DNA of 5,698 bases from Pseudomonadota bacterium (GTDB taxonomy: Bacteria > Myxococcota_A > Polyangia > Haliangiales > Haliangiaceae): contig JAEWJO010000665.1 in assembly GCA_023386455.1 (NCBI GenBank), forward strand, positions 1-5,698, given 5' to 3'. Position numbers and translations under genes: made by a program. A model generated the notes under the pieces. That model worked only from the letters and a program-made list of their open reading frames with translations, was not told the DNA's origin and searched no databases. Positions 4,010-5,698 of this stretch are shown here, one piece after another (the stretch's first letter is position 1; each line of letters begins with the position of its first letter).

Positions 4010-5698
4010 ATGGCGTGGGATCCCCTCGGTCTGCTCGAGGCCCTCGACGATAGCGTCGTGGTCAGCGAGCCGGATGGGACGGTCGTGTACGCCAATGGCG
4101 TCACCGAGCGTCTGGTCGGTCGTGACCGTGCTGCGATCGTCGGCAGGCGGCTGTGGGATCTGTTCCCCGATACGGTCGGTAGCGACTTCTACACCGCGTT
4201 CGAGGAGGTCCGTCGCACGCACCAGCGCGCGTCGGTCGTGTACTACTACGCCCCGTGGGATCGCTGGTTCCGGAGCCAGCTCCGGTACCTCGACGATCAT
4301 GTTCACGTCGTCGCGACCGACATCACGGAGCAGAAGCTCGCCGAGCAGCGCGTGCAGGCGCTGTCGCTCGCGTCCCGCACGTTCTCGCGGGCGCTCGAGC
4401 CGGAGCACCTCTACCGCGAGCTCGCGTTCGCGCTCGCCGATACGATCGGTGACGGCTGCATCGTCGCGCTGATCGAAGGCGATCAGCTGCGCGCCGTCGC
4501 TGTCGATCACAGCGATCCGGCCGCGCTCGCCGCGTATCGCGAGCACGTGTCGCGACCGGTCACCTACGGCGAAGGCGCGAGCGGCCGGGTGTTCGTCACG
4601 GGTCAGGCGATCCTGATGCCGGTGATCGACATGCAGCAGATCCGCGAGACGTACCTCGATGCCGGCCGGCGCGACCGGATCGGACACCTCGGCGCCCACT
4701 CGCTGATCGCCGTGCCGTTCCGCGAGGGCGATCGGCGCATCGGCGTCATCACGATGCTGCGCGATCAGACGAAGCGAGCCTACACCGCGCGCGACCTCAC
4801 GCTCGTCGAAGACCTCGCGGAGCGCGCGAGCATGGCGACGACCCACGTGCGTCTCTACGACGAGGCCGAGCGGGCACGCCGGCGCGCGTCCGCACTCGCG
4901 TCGGCCTCGCGCTCGTTCAGCGTCGGCGAGCGCGATACGCGCCGCATCCTCGAGCTGCTCGCCGAGGCAACGCTCAACGAGCTCGGCGATTGCGTCGTCG
5001 CGAGCACCGTGTCCGCCGATGGGGAGCGCGTCGAGCCGGTGGTCGCGATCGCGGACTTCGAGCTCGCGACCGAGGTGCGAGCGCTGCTCACCATGAACAC
5101 GCCGCTCGCTGGTTCGTTCTCGGAGCGCGTGATCGACACGCGGCAGCCGGTCTTCTTGCCGCACGTCGATCGCGCGCAGTTCAGGGCGCGCGCGCGCCCC
5201 GAGTTCGCCTCGGTCGTCGAGCGGTTCGCGCCCTACAGCTTCATCATGGTGCCGTTCGAGAGCGCAGGGCAGGCGATCGGTACGCTCAGCGTGAGCCGCG
5301 TCCACGCGAACGTGCCCTACACGCGCGAGGACCTCGCCCTGCTCATCGACCTTGCCGGGCGCGCATCGCTCGCGATCGAGAACGCGCGCGTGCTCGAGGC
5401 CGAGCGAGCCGCTCGTCGCGAAGCCGAGCTGGTCGCCGAGCAGACGCGGCACCTCCAGCTCATCACGTCGCAGCTCTCCAACCGCCGCGCGGTGAAGGAC
5501 ATCGCGGAGATCGTACTGCGCGACAGCGTCGGGGTGCTGCGTGCCGCCAACGCCGCGATCTGGCTCGTCGACCCGACTGGCGTGTACGCCGAGATGCTCG
5601 CGTCCGAGGGGTACCGCGAGCCACTGCGGTTCGCGAAGCCGAGGCTCGACGCGCCGTCGCCGTTGACCGAGTGCATCCACAGCCGCGCCGCCGTGTAC
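4010..5698 (+). CDS. PAS-GAF-GAF-GAF sensor protein, N-terminal part (3' end outside window)
   Basis: The frame is open for 563 codons to the window edge with no stop. ATG 4010 follows GGGAGG (4000-4005), and the PAS domain starts at once, which supports the start. Domains in order are as follows. PAS (about 5-108) runs from LLEALDDSVVVSEPDGTVVY to VVATDITEQKLAE. GAF1 (about 128-282) contains GEGASGRVF and the core strands SLIAVPFREGDRRIGVI. GAF2 (about 305-460) contains FIMVPFESAGQAIGTLSVSR and ends LAIENARVLE. A charged coiled-coil linker (460-490) leads to the start of GAF3 (about 495 on; AAIWLVDPTG, cut at 563). No membrane segment is visible, so it is cytoplasmic. A C-terminal output domain, most often a histidine kinase in this architecture, is expected beyond the window but not seen. 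The bacteriophytochrome signature (PASDIP-type motif, N-terminal chromophore Cys) is absent. The ligand is unknown. Confidence 0.88.
   Translation, partial: MAWDPLGLLEALDDSVVVSEPDGTVVYANGVTERLVGRDRAAIVGRRLWDLFPDTVGSDFYTAFEEVRRTHQRASVVYYYAPWDRWFRSQLRYLDDHVHVVATDITEQKLAEQRVQALSLASRTFSRALEPEHLYRELAFALADTIGDGCIVALIEGDQLRAVAVDHSDPAALAAYREHVSRPVTYGEGASGRVFVTGQAILMPVIDMQQIRETYLDAGRRDRIGHLGAHSLIAVPFREGDRRIGVITMLRDQTKRAYTARDLTLVEDLAERASMATTHVRLYDEAERARRRASALASASRSFSVGERDTRRILELLAEATLNELGDCVVASTVSADGERVEPVVAIADFELATEVRALLTMNTPLAGSFSERVIDTRQPVFLPHVDRAQFRARARPEFASVVERFAPYSFIMVPFESAGQAIGTLSVSRVHANVPYTREDLALLIDLAGRASLAIENARVLEAERAARREAELVAEQTRHLQLITSQLSNRRAVKDIAEIVLRDSVGVLRAANAAIWLVDPTGVYAEMLASEGYREPLRFAKPRLDAPSPLTECIHSRAAVY

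Noticed and set aside
3680..5680. 666-codon open frame on the - strand
   Set aside because: It lies opposite the PAS-GAF gene, which has clear domains. The translation is Arg/Asp/Glu-rich low-complexity text typical of the antisense of GC-rich codons.

Overview
The window is GC-rich DNA with strong G/C third positions. Most likely it comes from a myxobacterium or a close relative (Myxococcota). The grounds are a Cys-rich secreted protein tail, small lipoproteins and two-cysteine periplasmic proteins without known domains, and a multi-GAF sensor. This is inference from style, not from a marker gene. I see no rRNA, tRNA, CRISPR array, insertion sequence or phage gene.

Layout. Positions 1-237 hold the 3' end of a Cys-rich, probably exported protein (+). 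It converges, with one base between the stop codons, on a small putative lipoprotein (-, 239-700). A short divergent region follows. From it a small exported two-cysteine protein is read to the right (+, 816-1220), and its start codon lies in the arm of a perfect 10-bp hairpin. Next is a tight + strand run: a thioredoxin-reductase-like flavoprotein with a CPYC redox centre (1306-2232), a BON-domain protein overlapping its 3' end by 26 bases (2207-2554), and a haem-oxygenase-fold protein (2635-3255). Six bases further, a convergent - strand gene (3262-3768) encodes a hemerythrin-like protein with a full set of candidate iron ligands. A 241-bp divergent region with two short palindromes separates it from a large + strand PAS-GAF-GAF-GAF sensor (4010 to the window end, open at the 3' side).

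How they may work together. The right two thirds looks like a redox, haem and oxygen neighbourhood: flavin/dithiol oxidoreductase, BON protein, haem-oxygenase-like protein, di-iron hemerythrin and a multi-domain sensor. Two of the enzymes lack family hallmark residues. The flavoprotein lacks the glycine motif of the NAD(P)H site, and the haem-oxygenase-like protein lacks the glycines of the distal helix. They may therefore be altered in electron donor or ligand rather than being textbook enzymes. The sensor is not a recognisable bacteriophytochrome, so no user of biliverdin is visible here.
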